Shown piece by piece: positions 26,464-35,024 of a DNA stretch of 64,000 nucleotides. A program made the translations under genes and the position numbers. The stretch comes from an uncultured Bacteroidales bacterium (lineage in GTDB: Bacteria > Bacteroidota > Bacteroidia > Bacteroidales > UBA932): NCBI GenBank assembly GCA_944322715.1, contig CALUPT010000001.1:62001-126000 (forward strand), in the 5' to 3' direction. The notes under the pieces are model-generated. The model was given only the letters and a program-made list of their open reading frames with translations, had not been told where the DNA came from and did no database searches. Positions within the stretch are counted from its first letter, which is position 1; each line of letters begins with the position of its first letter.

Positions 26464-27033
26464 ATGATCCGGGACAGGAAAAAGGAAATGCTTATATCGG
26501 ATGAGAGATATGACAGGTACTGGTGGAGATGTGTCCTTTTCGCCAGGTCATATACATGTGACCAGTCGCAGGCAGAATCCATGGCGGCCGAAGCATTGTC
26601 CATATTCTGGCAGCGGAGGGCTTCCGGAGAACAGATAGACATGCCTCTTCCTTTCCTTTTTTCCATAATCCGCAACAAGGCCCTCCATTTTCTCAGACAC
26701 GAGAGCGTAAAGATGCGGGCGCACGGAGAAATGAATGAAGATGCCGTGCGGGAACTGCAGTTCAGGATAGATACCCTCGAGGCCTGCGACCCGCATTCGC
26801 TCTATGCATCGGATGTAAGGAAAATACTGAGGGAGACCCTCGATTCGCTCGGAGAAAAGACCGACAGGGTGTTTGCAATGAGCCGTTTCGAAGGGATGTC
26901 CAACAAGGATATATCGATTGCGCTCGGAATAACGGAAAAGGCTGTGGAATACCATATCACCAAGGCATTGAAGGCATTGAGGGTCGCACTGAAAGACTAT
27001 CTTCCCGTGATTGTATTGTTTCTGGGCCTGTAA
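26464..27033 (+). CDS. ECF RNA polymerase sigma factor (FecI-like)
   Basis: Extracytoplasmic-function sigma factor of the Bacteroidota family 1 type. The 189-aa product has region 2 at about 15-85 (LFARSYTCDQSQAESMAAEALSIFW, LFSIIRNKALHFLR) and region 4 at about 125-180 (FAMSRFEGMSNKDISIALGI, then AVEYHITKALKALR), which is the helix-turn-helix for the -35 element. It is followed by a FecR anti-sigma and an STN-bearing SusC, the standard trans-envelope signalling set. It is inferred to transcribe fecR and susC through the shared motif at 27064 and 28234. Confidence 0.92.
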   Translation: MIRDRKKEMLISDERYDRYWWRCVLFARSYTCDQSQAESMAAEALSIFWQRRASGEQIDMPLPFLFSIIRNKALHFLRHESVKMRAHGEMNEDAVRELQFRIDTLEACDPHSLYASDVRKILRETLDSLGEKTDRVFAMSRFEGMSNKDISIALGITEKAVEYHITKALKALRVALKDYLPVIVLFLGL

Positions 27034-27063
27034 TCCCTGACAGGGAGGAATTGCCACTGTCTG

Positions 27064-27093
27064 TTTAGGGTTTTGCTCCTGTGAGGGAACTTA
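27064..27093 (+). promoter_or_regulatory. Candidate ECF-sigma promoter motif upstream of fecR
   Basis: TTTAGGGTTTT (27064-27074) and, 10 nt later, GGGAACTTA (27085-27093). The same two blocks occur upstream of susC at 28234-28262 with one base less between them. GGAACTT is also the classical -35 core of many ECF sigma factors. It lies about 33 bp before fecR ATG 27126. Confidence 0.6.
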
Positions 27094-27125
27094 CTGATAT
27101 TGATGGTAATGTGGATAAGGAATAT

Positions 27126-28085
27126 ATGAAAATGGATTTGGACATAATCGGCAGATATCTTCGCGGAGAGGCATCCCTGAAAGAAAGGATACAGGTAATG
27201 AAATGGGCGGAGGAAAGTGAATCCGACAGGGAGGAATTCATGGCTCTGAGGAGGATTTATGATGTCTCTCTAATGGATGAGGATGCCGGCGCAGTTCCAG
27301 TCGGAAGACGGCCGGGGCGGGGCGTCCGTCTGCTGAAGACTGTCGTGTCCATGGTTGCCGCCGCGTCTTTGGCAGTGGGAGTGACATATTTCCTTATGGA
27401 TGACGATGGAGCGGCTGTGGAAGACCTTGTCGTCCGGAGTTTCATTGCACCGGAAGGACACAGGACGGAAGCGGTGTTGAGCGATGGTACGGAAGTCTGT
27501 CTCAATTCCGGATCCAGACTCGATATCCTTTCTTCCGGAACGGGGGAGAGGCGGGTACGTCTCGATGGGGAGGCATATCTGGATGTTGCGCACAATGAGG
27601 ACAGACCGTTCGTTCTTGAGACTTCGGAAATGGAGGTGAAGGTACTCGGAACATCGTTCGATGTGTGTGCATACGGAGATGTCCATTCCGTAGTCCTTGT
27701 CGAAGGTTCCGTAGAGGCCGGAAGCCTCGGCGGTACGGAGAAGACAAGGATAGAGCCGGATCAGATGTACATATACGATGTCGCCGATGGACGTTCGCGC
27801 GTGGAGCGGGTGGATGCGGAGAGCCTGACCACATGGAAGGACGGATATCTGAATGTCAGGAACATGACCGCGGAGGAACTTTTCACTATACTCGAGCGTT
27901 ACTATGGCGTGGAGATCGACTGCAACGGCATTTCCGATGTCAGATTTACCATGAGCGGCAAGCTTATTCTCGAGACGAGGATTGATTCGGTCCTTGACAA
28001 TCTCACCTCTCTGATGCAGATGACCTATTCCATGACGGACAACGCTCATGTGACTGTCAGTCTCATATCTGGAACACGACAGTAG
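27126..28085 (+). CDS. FecR-type anti-sigma factor
   Basis: Inner-membrane anti-sigma regulator that binds the ECF sigma factor in the cytoplasm and senses the SusC signalling domain in the periplasm. From ATG 27126 (AAGGAA Shine-Dalgarno 5 bp upstream) the product is 319 aa. The cytoplasmic N-terminal part is about 1-65 and one membrane helix spans about 69-91 (KTVVSMVAAASLAVGVTYFL). The FecR domain follows (VVRSFIAPEGHRTEAVLSDG, RVRLDGEAYLDVAH, VKVLGTSFDVCAYGD). The C-terminal DUF4974 domain is near 245-319. A GTG at 27081 in the same frame would overlap the shared promoter motif and is rejected as start. Confidence 0.9.
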   Translation: MKMDLDIIGRYLRGEASLKERIQVMKWAEESESDREEFMALRRIYDVSLMDEDAGAVPVGRRPGRGVRLLKTVVSMVAAASLAVGVTYFLMDDDGAAVEDLVVRSFIAPEGHRTEAVLSDGTEVCLNSGSRLDILSSGTGERRVRLDGEAYLDVAHNEDRPFVLETSEMEVKVLGTSFDVCAYGDVHSVVLVEGSVEAGSLGGTEKTRIEPDQMYIYDVADGRSRVERVDAESLTTWKDGYLNVRNMTAEELFTILERYYGVEIDCNGISDVRFTMSGKLILETRIDSVLDNLTSLMQMTYSMTDNAHVTVSLISGTRQ

Positions 28086-28107
28086 GAAACTGTCGCCTGT
28101 AATGATT

Positions 28108-28138
28108 GCCCTCCCGGAACAGACCGGGAGGGCATTTT
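28108..28138 (+). terminator. Intrinsic terminator after fecR
   Basis: GCCCTCCCGG (28108-28117) and CCGGGAGGGC (28124-28133) form a perfect 10-bp stem with a 6-nt loop, followed by ATTTT. It separates the sigma/anti-sigma unit from susC. Confidence 0.9.
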
Positions 28139-28233
28139 CGTATATGGCCTGTTCCATACCTCCCGGTGAGCCGTTGTCTGCTGCCGGTCTGTTAGGATAA
28201 TACGTCGGAAATTTTCAATTTTTCATCTTCTGC

Positions 28234-28262
28234 TTTAGGGTTTTTGATGGGGGGGGAACTTA
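28234..28262 (+). promoter_or_regulatory. Candidate ECF-sigma promoter motif upstream of susC
   Basis: TTTAGGGTTTT (28234-28244) and GGGAACTTA (28254-28262), matching the fecR upstream motif. It lies about 77 bp before susC ATG 28339 and just after the fecR terminator, so susC needs its own promoter here. Confidence 0.6.
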
Positions 28263-28338
28263 TAATATGTCTGCGGCTTCGCGCAATGCGGGCCGCAAGA
28301 TATGGCCATATTATATAAACACATTAATAATCAATAGT

Positions 28339-31300
28339 ATGCAAAAAAAGAAACCGTATTGCAGAAATATCATGTATGCAATATTTTCTGCAGTGGCTAT
28401 GCTGTTGTTGCCGATGAGTTCATTCGCTCAGTCGGGCGGGATAACCCTGCAGGTGGAGAAAGCGCCTCTCGGAGAGGTCTTGGAACAGATTGAAGATGAC
28501 TACGGCTATATGTTCCTCTACAGGGATGATGCCATAGACCTTGGGCGCGAAGTGAGCGTTTCCGTTACGGATGCCACTATCGGACAGGTTCTTGACCGTA
28601 TCCTGGATGAAAAGACCGGATACGAGGTGAACCAGAAGCAGGTGGTGGTATTCCTCAAGCAGGCCGGCAGCCAGCCGGCCCCGGACGGGGATGGGATTCA
28701 GGTATCCGGCAGGTTTACTGTCGGAGGAACAGTGAAGGATGCCAACGGTGAACCCATTGCCGGGGCCTTCGTAATGGAAAAAGGCACCCGGAACGGGGCT
28801 TCGACCGATCTTGACGGCAACTGGTCCATCGAAGTTGCAGACCGGAATGCCGTCCTCGTCTTTTCCTGTCTCGGATACAGGGAGACGGAGGTTCCGGTGG
28901 CTTCGCAGAAAAACATCTATGTCAGTCTTTCCGATGACATGGAGAAACTGGATGAGGTTGTGGTCATAGGTTACGGTACCGTCCGCAAGGCCGACCTGGC
29001 AGGTTCCGTGTCCGTGATGAAGACGACGAGCTACGAAGACCAGCCTGCCCAGAGCCTTACGGATGTCCTCCAGGGCCGTGTGGCAGGTATCACCGTACAG
29101 GGTGACGGGTTGAGCGCCACAAGGGTACGTATCAGGGGACTCGGCTCCATTAACAAGGACAATTCCCCTCTGTATGTCATCGACGGTATCTTTGCCGACC
29201 CCTCTACCCTGAATATGGATGATGTCGCTTCCGTGCAGGTATTGAAGGATGCCTCCGCTACGGCGATATACGGATCAATGGGAGCCAACGGAGTGATACT
29301 CATTACCACCAAGACCGGCAAGCCCAACCAGACCAAAATCATGGTGGACGCCCAGGTGGGCATAGGTACTGTGGCAAAGCGTTATGAGACATTGAGCGCA
29401 TACGACTTCGCGACAGCCTACAACAAATACATGCCGGATACTTTCTCTATGGAGCAGCTGGCCGCATTCCGTGACGGGACGGCCGGTACCGACTGGCAGA
29501 ATGCCATCTACCATACTCCTGTAGTCCAGGACTATAAGGTATCCCTGTCGAGCGGCAACGACCGGACGCAGTATTACATATCCGCGAACTACATAAACAA
29601 CGAGTACCTTGTAAAAGGCAGATATGATGAAAGATATTCCGCAAGGGCGAATATCACTTCACAGATAACCGACTGGCTGCACATTACGGCGGAAGTGGAT
29701 CTGGCAAGGCAGACCAACAACGGCGGAAGCACCACAATTGTTGCGGATGCCATCTATTATTCTCCTGTCACCGACATCTATGATGCCTATGGCAACTATG
29801 CGATGGACGTGTACAATTTGCGGAATACCAGGAATCCTGTACAGAAGCTCGAGGCCAGCCACAACAACCAGACCCTGATAAACACCGCACAGGCCAGGGC
29901 GGAACTCAAGTTCGACATAGTGAAAGGTCTTACATTCACTACCACGAACTATTTCAAGTATGCCGATACCAAGGGTTACAGCATGACCCCCTCATCCATG
30001 AATGACCAGGGTATCGCATCAATGGGCAACAGCGATTCCAACGGATTCAATCTACAGACGACCAACAACCTGACATATACGGGCAAATGGGGAGAACATT
30101 CGCTTACGGCTACGGCTGTGTACGAAGCCACATCATACGAGGTGAGGGAGATGTCCATATCCGGAAACAATCTTCAGAACGAGGATCTTGTCGGATGGTG
30201 GAACGTGAAGATGGCATCTGAGATAAATGCGTCCAACGGTTACGGAAGGACAGCCATGATGTCGGGCGTAGCGAGGGTGTCCTACAATTACGGGGACAGA
30301 TATATCTTCACAGGGACATTCAGGGCTGACGGTTCTTCGATGTTCAGCCGCAACAAATGGGGATACTTCCCTTCAGGGGCATTTGCCTGGTCTGTCGGCA
30401 ACGAGCGGTTCATGCAGAACCAGGACATTGTCCAGGATCTGAAACTCAGGGTAAGCTACGGTCTCATCGGAAACCAGGGTATCGGACGCTACGACACCCT
30501 CGGACTGATGGAGTCCATACAGTATGCGTTCGGTACCGACAAGTATTATAACGGCTACTGGCCGGGCGTAAGCCCTACCCCTGACCTCAAATGGGAGACT
30601 ACCAGACAGTTCGATGCCGGCATCGACGTGTCTTTCTGGAACAGCAGGATCAATGTGACCCTGGACTATTTCTACAAGATGACCCATGACGGGCTTATCC
30701 AGATGTCCGTTCCGGATTTCTATGGAGGCGGAACATACTGGACCAATGCCGCGCAGGTGAACAACAGGGGCTTCGAGTTCATGGTGGATGCCCTGCTGGT
30801 CGAGAAAGGAGGTTTTTCCTGGAATACGACAGTCACCGGGTCGACTCTCAAGAACAATGTGGTCTATCTTGCGGACGGGCTTGAATTCATAGACGGACCA
30901 AAACTCGATACTTCCATTTTCGGGTCCGAACCGGTTACACGAGTGATGCCGGGACATCCTATCGGAGCTTTCTACGGCTATGTGTGGACGGGTCTCGATG
31001 AGAACGGACGCGACACATATCTCGACATGCCGGATGAGAACGGCAATGTGGACGGAATCATAGACAGCAACGACAGGACATGGATAGGCGACCCTAATCC
31101 TGATTTCACACTGGGTTGGAATAACACATTCAGATACAGGAACTGGACACTCAACCTGTTTTTCTCCGGTTCTTTCGGGGCGGACAAGCTCAATGCCGTA
31201 AGGTTTCTCGGTTCCAACAGGACCGGAGGCCATTATTTCTTCACTCTGAAGGAAGCCTGGGATGACAACTTCGACAACAAAGGCCAGGCAGGAAGGTATC

Positions 31301-31599
31301 CGGGCGTGAATACGGAAGACAACCAGTACTATGTCAATTCAACCAAGTACATTGAGTCTGCCGACTATTTCAGACTGGAGAATCTGAGCCTCTCGTACAC
31401 ATTGCCGAAGAGGGTGCTGAAATTTGCCGAGATGCAGTTGAGGTTCAGCTGCCAGAATGTATTCACCATCACTGGGTACAAAGGGGTCGATCCTGCCGCC
31501 ATCTCTTCATACGGGAACATCGACCTCAACAACGGTCTCGATCTCGGTGTGTTCCCTCTCAACAGGAGCTATACATTCGGAGTGCGTCTGAATTTCTAA
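28339..31599 (+). CDS. SusC/RagA-type TonB-dependent receptor with STN domain
   Basis: Outer-membrane glycan importer and signal transducer. From ATG 28339 (1086 aa) the signal peptide ends SSFAQ near residue 31. A secretin/TonB short N-terminal (STN) domain follows at about 33-105 (ITLQVEKAPLGEVLEQIEDDYG). Then come a carboxypeptidase-regulatory-like domain at about 133-205 (VGGTVKDANGEPIAGAFV), the TonB-box-like LDEVVVIGYGT, and the plug (LQGRVAGITVQG, LYVIDGIFADPSTLN, VLKDASATAIYGSMGANGVI). A 22-strand-type barrel ends SYTFGVRLNF. The STN domain fits signalling to the FecR protein encoded upstream. An ATG at 28267 in frame would prefix an unlikely sequence before the signal peptide. Confidence 0.95.
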   Translation: MQKKKPYCRNIMYAIFSAVAMLLLPMSSFAQSGGITLQVEKAPLGEVLEQIEDDYGYMFLYRDDAIDLGREVSVSVTDATIGQVLDRILDEKTGYEVNQKQVVVFLKQAGSQPAPDGDGIQVSGRFTVGGTVKDANGEPIAGAFVMEKGTRNGASTDLDGNWSIEVADRNAVLVFSCLGYRETEVPVASQKNIYVSLSDDMEKLDEVVVIGYGTVRKADLAGSVSVMKTTSYEDQPAQSLTDVLQGRVAGITVQGDGLSATRVRIRGLGSINKDNSPLYVIDGIFADPSTLNMDDVASVQVLKDASATAIYGSMGANGVILITTKTGKPNQTKIMVDAQVGIGTVAKRYETLSAYDFATAYNKYMPDTFSMEQLAAFRDGTAGTDWQNAIYHTPVVQDYKVSLSSGNDRTQYYISANYINNEYLVKGRYDERYSARANITSQITDWLHITAEVDLARQTNNGGSTTIVADAIYYSPVTDIYDAYGNYAMDVYNLRNTRNPVQKLEASHNNQTLINTAQARAELKFDIVKGLTFTTTNYFKYADTKGYSMTPSSMNDQGIASMGNSDSNGFNLQTTNNLTYTGKWGEHSLTATAVYEATSYEVREMSISGNNLQNEDLVGWWNVKMASEINASNGYGRTAMMSGVARVSYNYGDRYIFTGTFRADGSSMFSRNKWGYFPSGAFAWSVGNERFMQNQDIVQDLKLRVSYGLIGNQGIGRYDTLGLMESIQYAFGTDKYYNGYWPGVSPTPDLKWETTRQFDAGIDVSFWNSRINVTLDYFYKMTHDGLIQMSVPDFYGGGTYWTNAAQVNNRGFEFMVDALLVEKGGFSWNTTVTGSTLKNNVVYLADGLEFIDGPKLDTSIFGSEPVTRVMPGHPIGAFYGYVWTGLDENGRDTYLDMPDENGNVDGIIDSNDRTWIGDPNPDFTLGWNNTFRYRNWTLNLFFSGSFGADKLNAVRFLGSNRTGGHYFFTLKEAWDDNFDNKGQAGRYPGVNTEDNQYYVNSTKYIESADYFRLENLSLSYTLPKRVLKFAEMQLRFSCQNVFTITGYKGVDPAAISSYGNIDLNNGLDLGVFPLNRSYTFGVRLNF

Positions 31600-31609
31600 C
31601 CAAGTAAAA

Positions 31610-33262
31610 ATGTTAAAAATGAATATAAGACATATAGTGTATGGCTGCCTTATGGGAGCCGCGCTCATAAGTTCCGTATCCTGCAAGGATTTTCTTGTGG
31701 AGGATCCGAAAGGACAGTTTACCACGGCCAATTTCCTGAACTCCGTTGAGGAGGTTGACATGGCCGTATGTGCCATATATTCCCGTGTACGCTGGTCGCA
31801 GTGCAGTACAGACCCTGTCGGTATGGCCTGGCAGGGGGATGACATCACGACCAATCCGGGAAGCAACAAGGGCAAGTATGCGAACATCGATGCATTCAGG
31901 CCTGTGAATACAGATGCGACAGTGACGGCAGCATGGCAGATGAGATATGCTCTCATCAAGGCCTGCAACTATGTGATAAACTACATTGACGAGGCCCCGG
32001 TGGAGCAGAAGGAAAAGGATATCGCCAAAGGCCAGGGCCTGTACTGGAGGGCCTATTCCCATTTCCTTTTGGTCAGGGAGTTCGGTCCCGTACCTGTTGT
32101 CACTGACCTGCAGCCGGACTATGACCAGGAGCCGGCTTCCATAGAGGCGGTGTATGACAGGATTGTGAAGGATCTGACGGAAGCCATAAGGATACTGCCG
32201 ACAGATTACAGAAACAGTACCCAGTACACCAATCCGCGGTCCATGTACGATGCGAACATATATATCACCCGGCAGGCGGCCCAGGCCACCCTGTGTGCGG
32301 TGTATATGGCTATGGCCGGGTATCCTCTCAACAAGGGAGCCGAGTATTACGGCTATGCCGCCGAGCAGGCCAAGGCCGTTATAGATGGCGTCAAGAGCGG
32401 AGAGTATGAATATGAGCTTTTGGAAAATATAGGACAGGTGTATTCATTCGCCACTCCTGAGCTGAACTATAACAACGAGACGGTGGTGGGTATTAATTTT
32501 ACAGATGCGTTCAGCTGGTCTGAGCCGTCATCCTTTGCCCTCTCCTATCTTTTTGAATCGCTCGGAGGCTGGGGAGATGCCTGGGGAGAATACAAGTTCT
32601 GGCAGGATTACCCTGAAGGGAAGCGTAAGGAGACATTCTATTTCCAGAAGTTCGTCGAAGGGAATGACCGGAACGAAAAAGACCCCCAGACAGGTAAATA
32701 TAATCTTATAGACTGGTGGGAGACGACAGAATGCCATCCGATGTTTACGATATATTCCATCAACTACGAAGACGAGCGTTCGGCTGATGGAGTATTCGAC
32801 TGTACCAAGCCGGTTTTCGGGAACGATGGTATCAGCTCTATGAGGTCGAGGGTCATCCGTTATGCCGAAGTGCTGCTCTGGTATGCCGAGTCTCAGGCCC
32901 GTGCCGACGGGACTCCGAATGACCTTGCGTACGAGTGCATCAACAGGGTGCGCAATAGGGCCGGGTGTGATCCTATTCCTGCCGGCCTGTCCGGAGAGGA
33001 GTTCGCCGAGGCTGCCATGAAGGAGCACGGCTGGGAAGTGGCAGGTAATTTCTGCGGCCTTGTGACCCGAAGGAGCGACATGCTGAGGATGAATCTGCTG
33101 AAGGACAGTTTCGATTACCGCAAACGTAATCCGACCGTAGTGATAGAAGGTATCGAAATGAAGGAACCGGTCACCATAACCGGCAACTGGACGGTAGGGG
33201 AGACGGAATATTTCCCGTATCCATCGAATGACTCCAGTCTTGACCCGAATCTCAGGAAGTGA
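31610..33262 (+). CDS. SusD/RagB-type glycan-binding lipoprotein
   Basis: Outer-membrane lipoprotein that forms the lid over the SusC channel and captures oligosaccharide. The 550-aa product has a lipoprotein signal ending LISSVSC, then KDFLVEDPKGQFTTANFLNSVEEVDMAVCAIYSRV, which is the SusD N-terminus. A TPR-like part follows, including YWRAYSHFLLVREFGPVPVV. The C-terminal RagB segment has VIRYAEVLLWYAESQARADG, the INRVRNRAG motif, and the late DYRKRNPTVV region. It starts 10 bp after susC and is surely co-transcribed. ATG 31619 is an alternative start. Confidence 0.93.
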   Translation: MLKMNIRHIVYGCLMGAALISSVSCKDFLVEDPKGQFTTANFLNSVEEVDMAVCAIYSRVRWSQCSTDPVGMAWQGDDITTNPGSNKGKYANIDAFRPVNTDATVTAAWQMRYALIKACNYVINYIDEAPVEQKEKDIAKGQGLYWRAYSHFLLVREFGPVPVVTDLQPDYDQEPASIEAVYDRIVKDLTEAIRILPTDYRNSTQYTNPRSMYDANIYITRQAAQATLCAVYMAMAGYPLNKGAEYYGYAAEQAKAVIDGVKSGEYEYELLENIGQVYSFATPELNYNNETVVGINFTDAFSWSEPSSFALSYLFESLGGWGDAWGEYKFWQDYPEGKRKETFYFQKFVEGNDRNEKDPQTGKYNLIDWWETTECHPMFTIYSINYEDERSADGVFDCTKPVFGNDGISSMRSRVIRYAEVLLWYAESQARADGTPNDLAYECINRVRNRAGCDPIPAGLSGEEFAEAAMKEHGWEVAGNFCGLVTRRSDMLRMNLLKDSFDYRKRNPTVVIEGIEMKEPVTITGNWTVGETEYFPYPSNDSSLDPNLRK

Positions 33263-33271
33263 TAATGATTT

Positions 33272-34993
33272 ATGATAATGGACAGGAAAATGATGAATTC
33301 AGCGATAGCCTTTATCCTGGCGTCGATGTGTTTCTGGAACTGCCAGAATGAGAAACCGGAAGAAGGCGGCGGCTCAACGACATCGGATGCTGACCTTTAT
33401 ATCGAATGCCCCGGCAAGGTGAACGTGCGGACGGATCCTGAGACGGGAGGAAGCCAGGTGATAAAGTTCATAATCCGCAAATCCGGTCTCGGGGCCGCGG
33501 AGGCCAGGATAGATGTCATGACGACAAGCGAGCTGCGGCAGAAGATCGGCCCGGAAGCGGCATCATATACCGTGATACCTGACAACGCCTATAATATCAG
33601 TATCGGTAAAGTGGAGTTTTCTGACACCGAGTCGGAAAAGTCCGTTACGGTCACTGTCGACAGGAGCGCTCTTGCCGGACTGATAGATTACGCCCCGGGA
33701 AAGTTCACCTGTCTTCCGATAGCGGTGACCAGCCAGGATGCTTCCGTGACTTCCGACATGGATTATGTGGTGTTCGTGTTCAGGCCGGATGATGGATATC
33801 ATTTCTCTACCTGGAACTATGAAGGCATATCGTCTTCTACTGATATCGACCAGGCTGTGAAGGACTGGAAGGATGCCGGGCTTACCATACCTATGACATT
33901 CGACCTGAAGAGTACCGGAGATCTTACGATAATGACCGGCCTGCTCGACAAATGCGAGGCTGCCGGTATGAAGGTCATCATCAACGATACGAGGAAGGTA
34001 TGGTGGGATATGGATATCCAGACAGCGGAAGGAGCGCAGCGGTACAGGGAAAAAATGCAGGCGATGAAGAATGATTTCGGAAGCCATCCTGCCGTATGGG
34101 GCTATTTCATAGCAGACGAACCTGATGCCACCCGCTGGGAGGAAGCACGGGCAGGAGTGAAGATTGCGGAAGAAGTCATGCCCGAGACCAATGTAATGGT
34201 CAACATGCATCCGTTCTGGGAGGGCAGTTTTGTCCACGGGGACATAACCGTGGAGGAATATGCGGACAAGATAACGGATTTTGTCGAGTCGACAGGGATA
34301 GGACACATATCCGTGGACAGCTATTCCGGAATAAGGAATGACCCGTATGCCGAAGAGAACGGGACAACCCAGGTCAGGGAGCTGTTCCGCAACTACTGGC
34401 TTGTATCGGAGGTATGTTCCAGGACCGGTGCGGAGCCGTTCTTCTCTCTCCTCTGTGCAGGAGAGGAAGAAAAGCCGATACCTGACAGATATGATTTCCG
34501 CTGGCAGATCAATACAGCCGTTGCACACGGAATGACGGGTATCCAGTGGTACACCTTCTATTCCGGAGGCGAGACCCAGAGCGAGTCCCCGTTCTGCGCC
34601 CCTGTCGTGACCGGTACTTCCCCGTGGCACAGGACGGAAACATTCGATGCCATGGCTGCTGAATGCAAGGCTTTCACGGCGGCATTCGCGGACAGGCTTG
34701 AAGACTGCTCATACAGGAGTACGACAACATACGGCCGGTCGTGGTACGAGAAATACGGCACATTCGGCAGCACCAGCAACCTGCGTCTCGATTCGAGCGA
34801 TCAGGACAAGTCCATGCTCGTGACCGAATGGGCCGATAACGACGGGGCCAAGGTCTATACCATCGTGAATATCTGGAGAGACCGCAACCAGAATGTCAGC
34901 ATCAACTACAAAGGCCGGCAGTACGATATCGATCTTCTCCCTGCAGAGATGGTCTTCGTGGACAAAAAAGGTGTTCACAGAGCAAGTTATTGA
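33272..34993 (+). CDS. Lipoprotein with DUF1735-like N-domain and TIM-barrel glycosidase-like domain
   Basis: The 573-aa product has a lipoprotein signal ending FWNC (Cys 24). A beta-rich N-terminal domain of DUF1735/BT_3987 type covers about 40-165. The larger C-terminal domain reads as a TIM barrel: GLTIPMTFDLKS, GMKVIINDTRKVWW, SHPAVWGYFIADEPDATRW near 275, TNVMVNMHPFW, GHISVDSYSG and MTGIQWYTFYSGG. The ADEPD segment resembles the acid/base strand of clan GH-A enzymes. The GH18 motif DxxDxDxE, expected if this were an endo-glucosaminidase like BT_3987, is not found. It is probably a surface glycoside hydrolase of unassigned family. It lies 9 bp after susD. Confidence 0.65.
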   Translation: MIMDRKMMNSAIAFILASMCFWNCQNEKPEEGGGSTTSDADLYIECPGKVNVRTDPETGGSQVIKFIIRKSGLGAAEARIDVMTTSELRQKIGPEAASYTVIPDNAYNISIGKVEFSDTESEKSVTVTVDRSALAGLIDYAPGKFTCLPIAVTSQDASVTSDMDYVVFVFRPDDGYHFSTWNYEGISSSTDIDQAVKDWKDAGLTIPMTFDLKSTGDLTIMTGLLDKCEAAGMKVIINDTRKVWWDMDIQTAEGAQRYREKMQAMKNDFGSHPAVWGYFIADEPDATRWEEARAGVKIAEEVMPETNVMVNMHPFWEGSFVHGDITVEEYADKITDFVESTGIGHISVDSYSGIRNDPYAEENGTTQVRELFRNYWLVSEVCSRTGAEPFFSLLCAGEEEKPIPDRYDFRWQINTAVAHGMTGIQWYTFYSGGETQSESPFCAPVVTGTSPWHRTETFDAMAAECKAFTAAFADRLEDCSYRSTTTYGRSWYEKYGTFGSTSNLRLDSSDQDKSMLVTEWADNDGAKVYTIVNIWRDRNQNVSINYKGRQYDIDLLPAEMVFVDKKGVHRASY

Positions 34994-35024
34994 TACATAT
35001 AATAATACACTTTAATTAAAATCA

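Noticed and set aside
27081..27125. GTG start for fecR
   Set aside because: It overlaps the shared motif, and ATG 27126 has a well-placed AAGGAA site.
28267..28338. ATG start for susC 24 codons upstream
   Set aside because: It would place a polar, non-signal sequence ahead of a normal signal peptide that starts at ATG 28339.
33563..34630. 355-codon minus-strand frame opposite the TIM-barrel lipoprotein gene
   Set aside because: It is antisense to a gene in a coherent operon and has no family features.
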